Part shown: in pieces, positions 34,751 through 43,313 of the stretch | Numbering within the stretch: position 1 is the first letter of the stretch | Layout: each line of letters starts with the position of its first letter | Assembly (NCBI RefSeq): GCF_000426625.1 | Contig: NZ_KE384547.1 | Span: 728,986 to 792,985 of the forward strand | Reading direction: 5' to 3' | Source: Psychrilyobacter atlanticus DSM 19335 | GTDB lineage: Bacteria > Fusobacteriota > Fusobacteriia > Fusobacteriales > Fusobacteriaceae | DNA: 64,000 nucleotides | Notes under the pieces: model-generated | The model's input: only the letters and a program-made list of their open reading frames with translations | What the model was told of the DNA's origin: nothing | The model's database searches: none | Made by a program: the position numbers and the translations under genes

Positions 34751-35433
34751 TCTAAGGTATTTATTGCCTCTCAATCCCAATGGTACCAACGGATATAGGA
34801 GGTCGCAGTTTTCCTTTTAAGCAAACCGCCTATATAATCACAAGGGGAGGTTTTTAGGAGGCCTTAGGAGGGAAATAAGAGGGTATTTTTGAAACGAAGA
34901 TAGAAATTTTTTTAACCTTGGACAAGGAGATAACCGGAGAAAAAAATAGAAATTCTCAGAGAAATCTCTGTGTACCTTTGCGACCTCTGAGCCTCTGTGT
35001 TGATAGGTTCTAAAAATCTGAAAAATCTACAGGAATATTGAGATTGTAATTTCAAACAATCTCTAATATCTGACTAAGTTCAACTACAGAGTTATATTCA
35101 TAACTCTAAGTTTCAGTTATGCGACAAAAACAAAAACTTCTGTGGTCTAACAGTAGGATATTTTAGATTAGTGATACATTTAATTTTTTTCTTTAATTAT
35201 GAAAAAAATTAATACTCGTATACCTTGGTGGCAAAAAGAAAGGTTTTAAACCAGTGAGAATTCTAGCTATTATAAGACATAATTCGTGTACCTATGAAAT
35301 ATAAAATAAAAAACTTGGACACGGAGTTACACAGAGGGGAAAGACGAAGCAATAACCTCTGTCATGGTTTAGTCAGATTAAAGTCAGGCTCAAGAAGAAA
35401 AAATTTAATTTATGTAAATTAGTGACAAAGAAA

Positions 35434-35642
35434 GTTCCAAAGTTTCCGCCTTTGATACGGGTTCATTTGCTTTTTTTCTGAAAAAGAAACGAACCAAAGA
35501 AAAGCAGACTTTTTCTAAATGATGTTATAGAGTGAGACCGTGGATCCCTGTTTCTTATCGGGATGCCTGACGGGCATAGTGGGTACGACGAAACTCGCAA
35601 AAGATATACTGTGAAGTAGAATAACATCCAGAAAAAGAATTA
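35434..35642 (+). repeat. Type A dispersed hairpin repeat
   Basis: The head is CAAAG...CTTTG with loop 'tttccgc'. The second hairpin is GGTTCATTT...AAAC/GAACC. The 3' module is as in the other type A copies and ends 'taacatccagaaaaag'. Confidence 0.85.
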
Positions 35643-35933
35643 AAAGAAAAAAGTCAGAACCTAGTCTGCGTCAAAGATTCTTATACTTTCTCGTTAGGTT
35701 TTCCCTAAATGGGAAAACTGTAGCAAGAACATCTAGTTCTAACCAAAGAAGAGAAAAAACTTCTATGTTGTAGCAGGAAAGTATTATACACTTAATTTTG
35801 TTCCTTTAAGTATGAACAAAATTAATAATCGTATATCATTCGTGTAATTCGTGACAAAAACAAGGTTTTAAACCAGTGAGAATTCTAGCTATTATCAGAT
35901 TTAATCCGCGTACCTATGAATTTAAAGATTCTT

Positions 35934-36224
35934 TCAATAGATTTTAAATTCTTTTCCTTGTAAAATACTCTTTTTAAACTCCTCATTGGTTACTCTTTCA
36001 AAATGAACTAAATCTACAAAATATATTATTCTGCTTTCCTCTATATCCCATCTTATTAAATTTATTTCTGTACTGGTAAAATCACCAAAGATAGCAATAT
36101 CTATATCGGAAGTTTTTTTATATTTACTGCTTCCTCTTGAACCAAAAATAATTGCTTTTTCTACTCCGTGAAGAATCAAAATAGCTCTTAATTCTTCTTC
36201 AGATCTTCTTTCTAATCCAAACAT
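35934..36224 (-). CDS. Minimal nucleotidyltransferase, module 2 (HI0073-like)
   Basis: A 96-residue MNT protein on the minus strand: AIIFGSRGSSKYKKTSDIDIAIFG carries the GS-R-G turn and D-x-D pair; the usual GSRARG is GSRGSS here. Its start overlaps the stop of the HEPN-like partner by one base (TAATG in the gene's direction), so the two are coupled. In Haemophilus the HI0073/HI0074 pair has this composition: nucleotidyltransferase plus substrate-binding-like HEPN protein. Predicted antitoxin. Confidence 0.87.
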   Translation of the reverse strand: MFGLERRSEEELRAILILHGVEKAIIFGSRGSSKYKKTSDIDIAIFGDFTSTEINLIRWDIEESRIIYFVDLVHFERVTNEEFKKSILQGKEFKIY

Positions 36225-36628
36225 TATTCTACCTCTTTATCTTTGACATTTAAATAAAAATCTTCTAATTCTTTGTAATAAAAGTTAATAATTTTTCCAT
36301 AGATCTCGTCTGATGTTGACTGGGAGTAAGTATGGGTAGTGAGGTTTCGATCCTCTATCATATCTATCCATAATTTGGCATCTTGTATTATTTCATTATT
36401 AAATCCTGTTCGGATAGTACTCCTAGGAGCTTTGGCTTCTGTAAGACCTTCTGAATTAAGGAAATATTTCATTACTTTCCAAGATAATTCCAGTGTAAAT
36501 TCAAACCTTTGTATAACACCATCTTTTATGGTAGATGAGTCTATAACTTTACTTTCTTCTATAGCTTCTTTTAGACGTTCCAATGCATTTTTATAGTCAG
36601 ATATTCTTTCATCCCATCTTTTAGCCAT
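36224..36628 (-). CDS. HI0074-family HEPN-like partner, module 2
   Basis: A 134-residue helical protein of the nucleotidyltransferase substrate-binding (HI0074) family: IQRFEFTLELSWKVMKYFL near residue 40, APRSTIRTGF, and EDRNLTTHTY, an R-x4-H-x-Y motif that corresponds to the HEPN RNase/AMPylation site. It is the first gene of the pair, with AAAGGAG upstream of the ATG. It is predicted to be the toxin or target of the nucleotidyltransferase encoded next. It is related to the C-terminal half of the fused protein at 37341. Confidence 0.87.
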   Translation of the reverse strand: MAKRWDERISDYKNALERLKEAIEESKVIDSSTIKDGVIQRFEFTLELSWKVMKYFLNSEGLTEAKAPRSTIRTGFNNEIIQDAKLWIDMIEDRNLTTHTYSQSTSDEIYGKIINFYYKELEDFYLNVKDKEVE

Positions 36629-37222
36629 GATTATTTCTCCTTTTTATTTCTGTATTTATTATTATAATTATATCATAAAAATTAAGGGATTTTATGGAGA
36701 AATATATTTAATATTTTTAAGTATACAAAATTAATATTCATATAAGTTATGAAAAAATACTAGCTATTCTAAATTTGTTTTTTAGTGTATCTCGATAGAG
36801 ATTCGTGTTCAAAGAGTAAAACAATATAGAACGCGGATGTATAAAATATACATACACGGATTAAAAGCTATGAAGAAGCAGGATTTTATTTGATTTTTGG
36901 TTAAAAACCAAAGAAAATAATTATCTGTGAAGATTAGAGGGTTTTCTGTGTTCACAATATTCTTAGTTTGTGGAATAAACTTTAGAGATATTGGTGATGC
37001 CCATTTCGGGTAGTATCGAAGATACCTGTGTGCTATGGATTAAAGCCAGAATCTAGTCAGTTCTGAGTCAGGCTCAAAAAAAAGAGGTTTTCTTCGTGAG
37101 CTTCGTGTAAGGAATTTGGTTTTAAAATTAGTGTAATTCGTGACAAAAACAAGGTTTTAAACCAGTGAAAATTATAGCTGTTATCAGACCTGATCCGTGT
37201 ACCTATGAACTATATTTTTATA
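36629..37222 (+). repeat. Repeat-filled region between divergent TA modules
   Basis: 36629-36770: AT-rich shared leader, with an AT-rich palindrome near 36700-36755. Then 'gaacgcggatgtataaaat' unit (36831). From about 36950 to 37015 a 'tacccg...tgcga' element in reverse orientation interrupts the unit 'ttttctgtg...tatcgaagatacc'. A type D arm (37085) and 'gtgtaattcgtgacaaaa' (37131) follow. Confidence 0.7.
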
Positions 37223-37254
37223 GAGGTATTCACCTCTTTTTTTTATGGTATAAT
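37223..37254 (+). promoter_or_regulatory. Terminator plus -10 module before fused NTase-HEPN gene
   Basis: GAGGT-attc-ACCTC (37223-37236), eight T, ATGG, TATAAT (37249-37254). Shared with the MntA/HepT pair at 30153. A 'tacccgtaaaaggcatcacc' unit lies between this and the start codon. Confidence 0.6.
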
Positions 37255-37340
37255 AAAAAGTAGAATATACCCGTAAAAGGCATCACCAAAGTAGCTATTA
37301 GTTTATTATATAAACATAGGATATTGCGAGGAGGCAAATT

Positions 37341-38066
37341 ATGTATGGATTAACAGAAAAAGAATTTTATAAATTAATAGAAGTATTAAAAAACTACTCC
37401 AAAGAAATAAAATGGGTTAAAATTTTTGGTTCTAGAGCTAGAGGTGATTATAAAAAAACCTCAGATATAGATTTAGTTATTCAATTTAGAGAGGATAAAT
37501 TATTAGATTTAAAAGATGAACTTTATAAAACGTCTTTACCTTATACAATTGATATAATCGATTATAAAAAAAATACCAATGAAAATTTAAAAAAATTTAT
37601 AGATGAAGAAGGGTGTATAATATTTCTTACAGATGAAAGGGGAAAAGTAACTATGAATGAAAATAAATTAAAACTAAAATTGGAAGATTTGAGAAAAGCT
37701 TTATGTAGGTTAGAAGATTCTTTAAAAAAAGATCCCCATGAGGATGATTTATATTTAGATGGGATTATTCAAAGATTTGAATTTGTCTTTGAACTTAGTT
37801 GGAAACTTATGAAAGGTTATCTAGAATATGATGGAATAGAAGTTAATAGCCCTAGAGGAGCTTTTAGAGAAGCTTTTAAAGTTGAATTAATAGAAAATGG
37901 CACTGCATGGATTAAGATGATGGAAAATAGAAATAGAACTTCTCATACTTATAATCAAGATACAGCTTGGGAAATTTATGATAAAGTAAAAAAAGAATAT
38001 ATAGTTTTATTTCAGGAATTTTTTAAAACGATAGATGAGAAAATTAAATCCGATTATGAATTATAA
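37341..38066 (+). CDS. Fused nucleotidyltransferase-HEPN protein, module 3
   Basis: A 241-residue two-domain protein. Residues 1-100 are an MNT domain (WVKIFGSRARGDYKKTSDIDLVI: GSRARG and D-x-D intact). Residues 106-241 are an HI0074-like domain (IIQRFEFVFELSWKLMKGYL; NSPRGAFREAF; ENRNRTSHTY with R-x4-H-x-Y). These parts are separate genes in module 2. An internal ATG at 37653 with GAAAGGGG about ten bases ahead sits exactly at the domain boundary, so a free HEPN protein might also be made. The main start has GGAGG (37330-37334). Confidence 0.88.
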   Translation: MYGLTEKEFYKLIEVLKNYSKEIKWVKIFGSRARGDYKKTSDIDLVIQFREDKLLDLKDELYKTSLPYTIDIIDYKKNTNENLKKFIDEEGCIIFLTDERGKVTMNENKLKLKLEDLRKALCRLEDSLKKDPHEDDLYLDGIIQRFEFVFELSWKLMKGYLEYDGIEVNSPRGAFREAFKVELIENGTAWIKMMENRNRTSHTYNQDTAWEIYDKVKKEYIVLFQEFFKTIDEKIKSDYEL

Positions 38067-38094
38067 AAAAAATAGATAATTATGAGGTGTAAAG

Positions 38095-38544
38095 ATGAAG
38101 GAGAATAGTCAATTTATATCTAAAGAGAAAGTTCAAGACTATATAAAAAAAATTATGAAATATTTTTCTGATAAAGAAAAAAATATAGATGGGGTATATA
38201 TATTTGGATCTATCTCAAGAGGTGAAATGAGGGAAGAGAGTGATATAGACATAGCTGTTATAGGAAATTTTAATTTTTATGACAGATTGGATTTTATTTG
38301 TGATTTAGAAAAAAAATTAGGAAAGAAGATAGATCTTATAGATTTTAATGGGTCTAATTTAAACTTTCAGGCAGAAATAATAACAAATGGAGAGCTGATC
38401 TATTGTTTGGACAGAGAAAAAAATGATCTGTTGGAATATAAAATCTTGGCTAAATATTTAGTTTTTGAAGAGGATAGAAAAATAGTTTTAGATGAAATCT
38501 ATAAGAGAGGAAGTGTATTCAATGAAAAGAGTGGTACTGAGTAA
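38095..38544 (+). CDS. MntA-type nucleotidyltransferase, module 4
   Basis: A 149-residue MNT protein: YIFGSISRGEMREESDIDIAVIG near residue 45 with GS-x-x-RG and D-x-D intact, an N-terminal helical extension and a longer C-terminal half than module 1, matching the size of the studied MntA antitoxins. It lies 28 bases after the fused protein with GAGGTG as ribosome site, and its 3' end overlaps the HepT gene by 23 bases. Predicted to AMPylate and silence the following HEPN toxin. Confidence 0.9.
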   Translation: MKENSQFISKEKVQDYIKKIMKYFSDKEKNIDGVYIFGSISRGEMREESDIDIAVIGNFNFYDRLDFICDLEKKLGKKIDLIDFNGSNLNFQAEIITNGELIYCLDREKNDLLEYKILAKYLVFEEDRKIVLDEIYKRGSVFNEKSGTE

Positions 38545-38941
38545 AGTAGAGAGTATTGAAAGATGTATTAAAAGAATAGACGAGATATACGGTGGCGATA
38601 TAAAAAGGTTAAATGATTATTTATATCAGGATGCTATTGTTTTAAATATTCAAAGAGCCTGTCAACAGTCTATAGATTTATCTATGTATCTATGTTCAAA
38701 ATTAGCTTTTGGAATACCAAAATCCAGTAGAGATTCATTTGTATTATTAAAAGAGAATGGGATTATTACAGAAAAAACATCTAATCTTATGGAAAAAATG
38801 GTTGGATTTAGAAATATAGTTATACATGAATATCAATCTGTAGAATTAGATGTGATAAAATTTATTGTAGAAAAGGGAATCGGAGATTTTTCGAGTTATA
38901 CGAAAGAAGTTTTATCATATATGAAGAAGGTAGAGGAATAG
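38522..38941 (+). CDS. HepT-type HEPN toxin (DUF86), module 4
   Basis: A 139-residue HEPN/DUF86 protein with IQRACQQSIDLSMYLCSK and the R-x4-H-x-Y motif in FRNIVIHEYQ. Length and motif fit the HepT RNase toxins of MntA/HepT systems. ATG 38522 is chosen for GAGGAAGTG (about 38507-38515); an earlier ATG at 38492 has no site. The stop codon abuts a type C repeat that begins at 38941. Confidence 0.9.
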   Translation: MKRVVLSKVESIERCIKRIDEIYGGDIKRLNDYLYQDAIVLNIQRACQQSIDLSMYLCSKLAFGIPKSSRDSFVLLKENGIITEKTSNLMEKMVGFRNIVIHEYQSVELDVIKFIVEKGIGDFSSYTKEVLSYMKKVEE

Positions 38942-39097
38942 GTTCTAAGGATTCCATCCTTAACTGGGTTCATTTCTCAGCTTGATCTGAGAAACAGAAC
39001 CAAAGAGGATCAAGAAGATTTATAAATGTCTTAATGAGTAATACACAATCGTCATTGTAGGAACAGTGGGATGAAGCTTAACGACTATAAACTTCGA
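38941..39097 (+). repeat. Type C dispersed hairpin repeat
   Basis: The head is TAAGGAT-tcc-ATCCTTA (38946-38962). The second hairpin is GGTTC, TTTCTCAG/CTGAGAAA, GAACC, almost identical to 1492-1653, but the head stem differs at paired positions. The rest of the gap to 39189 holds one type D right arm (39115-39170). Confidence 0.85.
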
Positions 39098-39189
39098 TTA
39101 AAACTAAAAAGAACAGATTTTCTTAGTGAACTCTCTGGTTTTTTCTTTGTGAGCTTCGTGTAAAGGTTTTGGTTTTAAAAATTAAAAAG

Positions 39190-39221
39190 AAAAAAGCTCT
39201 CAAATTTTGAGAGCTTTTTTT
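39190..39221. terminator. Bidirectional terminator
   Basis: Perfect palindrome AGCTCTCAAA-tt-TTGAGAGCT flanked by A and T runs on both sides, between the plus-strand TA module and the minus-strand gene at 39230. Confidence 0.85.
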
Positions 39222-39229
39222 GTAAAAAT

Positions 39230-39553
39230 TTATTTCTGATAGCTGTACGGTGTGAAAGGTGGTGTAACCTGATTTGTAGAAGTAGTTGAAATAGTAGACA
39301 TACCTACTGCCATGTTACCTCCTGAACTGTCTCCTCCCATACCTGGACCAGCATCACCGCTGCCGCCAGCATCTACTTCCATTCCAAAAGCAGCCATAAA
39401 GGAATCTGCAAGATTACTTTGAGGAGCAGGGGCAGCAGTAGCTGTAACATCTCCTTGTTGTGCCTGTGCATTATTATCATTACTATTTTCCTCAGCATTT
39501 GCCCCTATACTCATCAGAGCAGTGAGGGCAAATATTAAAAATATTTTTTTCAT
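39230..39553 (-). CDS. Small secreted low-complexity protein
   Basis: A 107-residue protein with a signal peptide (MKKIFLIFALTALMSIGANA) and a mature part rich in Gly, Ala, Ser, Thr and Asn (GGSGDAGPGMGGDSSGGN). No known domain. The ATG at 39553 follows GGAGGT; an ATG 15 bases upstream lacks a site. It lies 24 bases downstream of a predicted beta-barrel gene and probably shares its transcript. Function unknown; the composition suggests an extracellular or surface-exposed protein. Confidence 0.7.
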   Translation of the reverse strand: MKKIFLIFALTALMSIGANAEENSNDNNAQAQQGDVTATAAPAPQSNLADSFMAAFGMEVDAGGSGDAGPGMGGDSSGGNMAVGMSTISTTSTNQVTPPFTPYSYQK

Positions 39554-39577
39554 ATAAATTACCTCCATTGTAAAAAA

Positions 39578-40435
39578 TTAGAATGCGAAACCTACCGATA
39601 ATGTACCTAAAAATTTAACTTCATCTACAGCTTTATCTTCTTTGAAAAGGTCCTGTGCAGCCAACCCGATAGAAACAGGATAATTTGGCATAGGAACTAT
39701 ACTGGTACCAAAGGTAGTAATACCAGAGGTATAATCTAAGACTAAACTCATTTGAGGGTGGACATATACTGCCCCGGAAATAAATTCTCCCCATTTATTC
39801 TTTCTTTCGTTTCTAGTAGTCTCAATATCATCCTTGCTGATATCAGCATAACTGTTACTTCCTACCCCTGCAGTTATGATAACTGGTGCAACATCATTTG
39901 GTAAAAGTTTAGTTATAGCAGCATAATAACTAGGATCCAATTTGTCATCGTTGGTATCGTGCCATAGATCAACATTGGAAACCCCTATAGCAGCTCCAAA
40001 ACCATAAGCGGTAAATGTCTTACCTAAACTAAGGTTGGCAGAACCTCTATTAAAAGCTCCTCCATCTCTGGTATCGATACTACCTACAGAAAGAGATGCT
40101 GCTCCTCCTACAGATTTAATCGGATCTCCAAAACCTCCCCCAAGGGCCAACGCACCATCGGTGTCATCACTGTAAGAAGTTCCGGCAAGTCCCATAAATG
40201 CTGTCCCGAATCCAGGAACTAACCCTGATGGAGCTCCAAAAGAGAAACCAGGTGCGGTACTAAGACCACTAAAATCATCTACGAGATAAAATAACTTGTC
40301 AGATGTTTTTTCTTTTGAAATCTCTTTTAACTCTGAAAGTGCACTAGATGAGGCAGCGATATTGGCTGCGTTTTCAGCCATTGCAATACTGCTTATTAAA
40401 AGCCCTCCTAAAATAACGGTTTTTTTCAAATTCAT
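39578..40435 (-). CDS. Predicted outer-membrane beta-barrel protein
   Basis: A 285-residue protein with a signal peptide (MNLKKTVILGGLLISSIAMA), alternating amphipathic strands with many Gly/Ser and aromatic girdle residues, and a C-terminal strand ending LSVGFAF, the terminal Phe typical of BAM-inserted barrels. A short helical stretch (SALSELKEISKEKTSDK) follows the signal. No specific family was recognised; it could be a porin-like or conjugal-transfer TraF-like protein. It has GGGAGG before the start and is followed by the small secreted protein gene. Confidence 0.65.
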   Translation of the reverse strand: MNLKKTVILGGLLISSIAMAENAANIAASSSALSELKEISKEKTSDKLFYLVDDFSGLSTAPGFSFGAPSGLVPGFGTAFMGLAGTSYSDDTDGALALGGGFGDPIKSVGGAASLSVGSIDTRDGGAFNRGSANLSLGKTFTAYGFGAAIGVSNVDLWHDTNDDKLDPSYYAAITKLLPNDVAPVIITAGVGSNSYADISKDDIETTRNERKNKWGEFISGAVYVHPQMSLVLDYTSGITTFGTSIVPMPNYPVSIGLAAQDLFKEDKAVDEVKFLGTLSVGFAF

Positions 40436-40475
40436 AATTTTCCTCCCTTTATATAGTAAATTTTATTGAATGTAT

Positions 40476-42305
40476 TTATTTGTGATAACTGATTATTAAT
40501 TTAATGTCACCTTTATTTTCTTCTAATATTTTAATTTTGAGATGTTTTTTTATAAAAAATGAACTTGACCCATGAATATGCTCTCTATAAAAAACTCTTT
40601 TTTCTCCAACGACTCCCATTTCCCTAGTATCTATAGAGGAAAAAGTCCAGCTGGAAACGATATATGGTTTTAATTTTAGTTTAAACAGATCTCCATCTAT
40701 AATTTCATATATTGGTATTTTATTTGAGGGAAGGATATTTACCAACTGATTAGAATTGGAATAACTTTCATCTATATACCATATTAAAAGCCCTTTTCTA
40801 TAGGGGATATTTAATTTAGTTCGAAGAAGTCCCTCGTCTATACGTTTGTCTATAGGATTTCTATACTCAATTAAGATATATTTTTTTAATAGGTCATCAC
40901 CAAAGCTGTGAATAAAACCATTATGAGTAATTTTTTTTTTTGTAGTTTTTAGGTCAAAATTTTTAATGGTATCGGACATGACTGTTAAATTTGAAATATA
41001 GGCTCCTTTTGGTCCCTCTTTCTTATACGGAACCAGGCTTACCATAATTTCTACAAATTTTCCGTTAAATGAATTTAAATCAAACTCCAAGGAAATCCAT
41101 GTCCCTCTTTTATTATTTTTTCTGATTTTATTTTTTAACAAGAGCCAGTGTTCTTCTCCACTTCGGCGGATATAAACTTTTTCTATCTCTTTTTCCGGTT
41201 TAGAATTAAACCAAGCATCAAACTTTAAGACATTATTTGCATCCTTAGGAAGGAAAACAGGGAATGTAATATTGCTGTCTGGGTTAAGGTAATTATCGGT
41301 ATAGTAGAGATTTCTACCCTCTACAGGAACATCTATTCTTTTTCCTGGAAGATCTATTTTTATGAGGTTATTAGATTTTTTATGGTTGATATTATGAAGT
41401 TTAATATATTTATCTTCTTTTATTATTTCATTGAGATTATAATTTAGAATCTCAGCCCAAAAAGCAGGGATATTTGTGTCATTATTTTTTGTTTGCAGGT
41501 TATACCTATGATAACCACCAAAAGAATTTAATTTACTTCCAAGAATTTTACCACAGTAGAGTTCACTCATTATAGACCAATAACCTATAGTTGACTCACC
41601 TTTGTATAGATCAGACAAATTTAAAAAATGACCTATCTCATGGATATAAAGGTCCAGTGGGATATCTTGTGGGATAAAAACGTATTTATCTATTTTCCAA
41701 AGGTTATTATTGTGGTCTTTAAAATAATAAAATTTACTGGATGATATATTCTGTATTCTATTAAAATGGGGCCAAATTGCCCGACTTCCAAGGGAGTTTG
41801 GAAGGTGTTCACCCTTTCCTGCATAGAGGAGAATAAGACCATCGATCACACCATCTTTATCTCTATCATACTGGGAAAAATCTACTTTTTTAGCAACTAA
41901 CTTATTAACAGCTAGTCGGACTAGGTGGGCAGCTCTTATACGGTCACCCTCTTCACTGATATTCTTGCCGTAAAACTCAATAGGTTTAGGAGCTGTGAAC
42001 CATCCATAGATATCATCTTTACTACCTTCTAGGTTATAGGTTCCACCAGATTCCAGATCAAAGTATTTTTTGGCAGAAATAAATTCCTTGTTATTGTAAG
42101 ACAAATAACTTTCAGGCTCAAAAAACATATTTGCATATAGCTCAGGAGTAAATTCCTCTCCTTTACGTTTATTCACCAGCTCTTTTTCTATTTTATGAAG
42201 ATCGGTATATCGATAATCGGGAAAATCTATTAAAACTGTAAGAGGTTTAAAAGTTTCGCCAAATAAAAATATACAGCTGATGAAAAATAAAACTATGACT
42301 TTCAT
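40476..42305 (-). CDS. Secreted M6-family metalloprotease
   Basis: A 609-residue protein with a signal peptide (MKVIVLFFISCIFLFG) and an immune-inhibitor-A-like M6 peptidase domain. The zinc motif H-E-x-x-H appears in YIHEIGHFLNLSDLY near residue 225, followed by YWSIMSELYC with the Met-turn. DRDKDGVIDGLILLYAG before it is the family's Asp-rich stretch. The C-terminal half has beta-sandwich segments (KPEKEIEKVYIRRSGEEHW) likely to bind surface or substrate. Predicted secreted protease acting on environmental or host protein. GGAGG precedes the ATG. Transcribed toward the beta-barrel gene, 40 bases apart. Confidence 0.9.
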   Translation of the reverse strand: MKVIVLFFISCIFLFGETFKPLTVLIDFPDYRYTDLHKIEKELVNKRKGEEFTPELYANMFFEPESYLSYNNKEFISAKKYFDLESGGTYNLEGSKDDIYGWFTAPKPIEFYGKNISEEGDRIRAAHLVRLAVNKLVAKKVDFSQYDRDKDGVIDGLILLYAGKGEHLPNSLGSRAIWPHFNRIQNISSSKFYYFKDHNNNLWKIDKYVFIPQDIPLDLYIHEIGHFLNLSDLYKGESTIGYWSIMSELYCGKILGSKLNSFGGYHRYNLQTKNNDTNIPAFWAEILNYNLNEIIKEDKYIKLHNINHKKSNNLIKIDLPGKRIDVPVEGRNLYYTDNYLNPDSNITFPVFLPKDANNVLKFDAWFNSKPEKEIEKVYIRRSGEEHWLLLKNKIRKNNKRGTWISLEFDLNSFNGKFVEIMVSLVPYKKEGPKGAYISNLTVMSDTIKNFDLKTTKKKITHNGFIHSFGDDLLKKYILIEYRNPIDKRIDEGLLRTKLNIPYRKGLLIWYIDESYSNSNQLVNILPSNKIPIYEIIDGDLFKLKLKPYIVSSWTFSSIDTREMGVVGEKRVFYREHIHGSSSFFIKKHLKIKILEENKGDIKLIISYHK

Positions 42306-43250
42306 AAAACCTCCTTAAAAATTTAAGTTTTAATTAAAATTTAAGTTATGCTGATTATACTACTTTTCTACAGCTTTTCCAAATAAAAATAGACAATAAA
42401 TAAAGATAAAAATTATGATTCGAACAAATTTTATTAGAAAAATTAATTGTTTTTTAATTAAAGTTCGAGATATATCATTTATACTACTTTTTTCTAATTT
42501 CCCTTTAAAAATAAAAAAGAAAAAACTTGGACACGGAGATACACAGAGGGGAAAGAGAGTTACGCGAAGAAAAAATAAAAAAATAGAACGCGAATGTATA
42601 AAATATACATACACGGAAGGAGCTATAATTAAGAACAGGATTTAAATTTTAAGGTTAAAACTAAGAAAATAGAAAAACATTGGACACGAAGAAAAAAGAT
42701 ATCAACACAGAGTGAAAAGAGTACACGAAGGATCGCAGAGAAAAAATGATTTCTTAGTGAGCTCTCTGGCTTACCCTTTGTGAGCTTCGTGTAAGGGTTT
42801 TGGTTTTAATATTCGTCTATAATTCGTGACAAAAAAAGTTCTAAGGGTGTCACCCTTAACTGAGTTCATTTACTTTTTATCTGAAAAAGAAATGAACCAA
42901 AGAAAAGCAGAAATTTTGAAAATGGCTTTACAGTAGGGATAAGATAGCTACGAGCTTTTGGGCTACAGTCCTCGTTTCACTGCGGAACTTAATTTGTATA
43001 TCGCTCTCAGTAAAATAATTGTTGTAAAGTAATATCGCCTTCAAAATTAAAGGTAAGGTCTAGACAACTATAAATTTCATTTTCTAAACCAAGAAAAAAG
43101 ATTAATCTGTGGAAATTAAAGATTTTCAGTGTATATCGAAGAGATTCGCGTTCTATGAATTACCTTTATGAGAAAATTAGTGTAGATTGGTGGCAAAAAA
43201 AGTTTATGTGGTCTCTGGCAAAGTGATAAAAAATGTTTTTTAAATACTCT
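42306..43250 (+). repeat. Repeat-filled intergenic region
   Basis: 42306-42520: AT-rich, with an imperfect second copy of the protease signal-peptide start (compare 42230-42320 with 42370-42480), apparently a local duplication. Then a 'ggacacggagatacacagag' arm (42529), 'gaacgcgaatgtataaaat' unit (42586), a type D pair (42670-42800), a type B repeat (42838-43050) and a 'gtgtatatcgaagagattcgcg' unit (43130). No gene. Confidence 0.7.
42838..43050 (+). repeat. Type B dispersed hairpin repeat
   Basis: The head is TAAGGGT-gtc-ACCCTTA. The second hairpin has arms GTTCATTT (42864-42871) and AAATGAAC (42890-42897), which differ from the copy at 1825 by compensated changes. The 3' module with 'gcgagcttttgggctacag' is shared. 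Confidence 0.85.
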
Positions 43251-43279
43251 TTTACAAAACAGATAAAATGAGCTATAAT
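43251..43279 (+). promoter_or_regulatory. Sigma-70 type promoter for secG
   Basis: TTTACA (43251-43256), 17-base spacer, TATAAT (43274-43279), 35 bases before the secG start codon. Confidence 0.8.
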
Positions 43280-43313
43280 ACAAGGAAAGAAAAGGTTTTT
43301 TAGGAGGGCGAAA

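Larger units (their letters stand above)
34661..35933 (+). repeat. Intergenic region with nested palindrome and repeats
   Basis: 34700-34750: nested palindrome (separate entry). 34760-34905: unique, G-rich purine runs (AGGAGG repeated near 34855-34875) without an open frame. Then type D arms (34915-35000), an AT-rich palindrome in a paired half-unit (35178-35233), 'ggacacggag' arm (35313), a type A repeat (35434-35642), a 'ttttccctaaatgggaaaac' hairpin (35699-35718) and a second AT-rich palindrome (35793-35845). No gene. Confidence 0.7.

Noticed and set aside
29312-39230. Integron or gene-cassette array
   Set aside because: Small genes separated by repeats suggested it, but no integrase is present, genes face both ways, no attC-like core (GTTRRRY/RYYYAAC) was found at boundaries, and the same repeats flank core genes such as waaA, typA and ispG.
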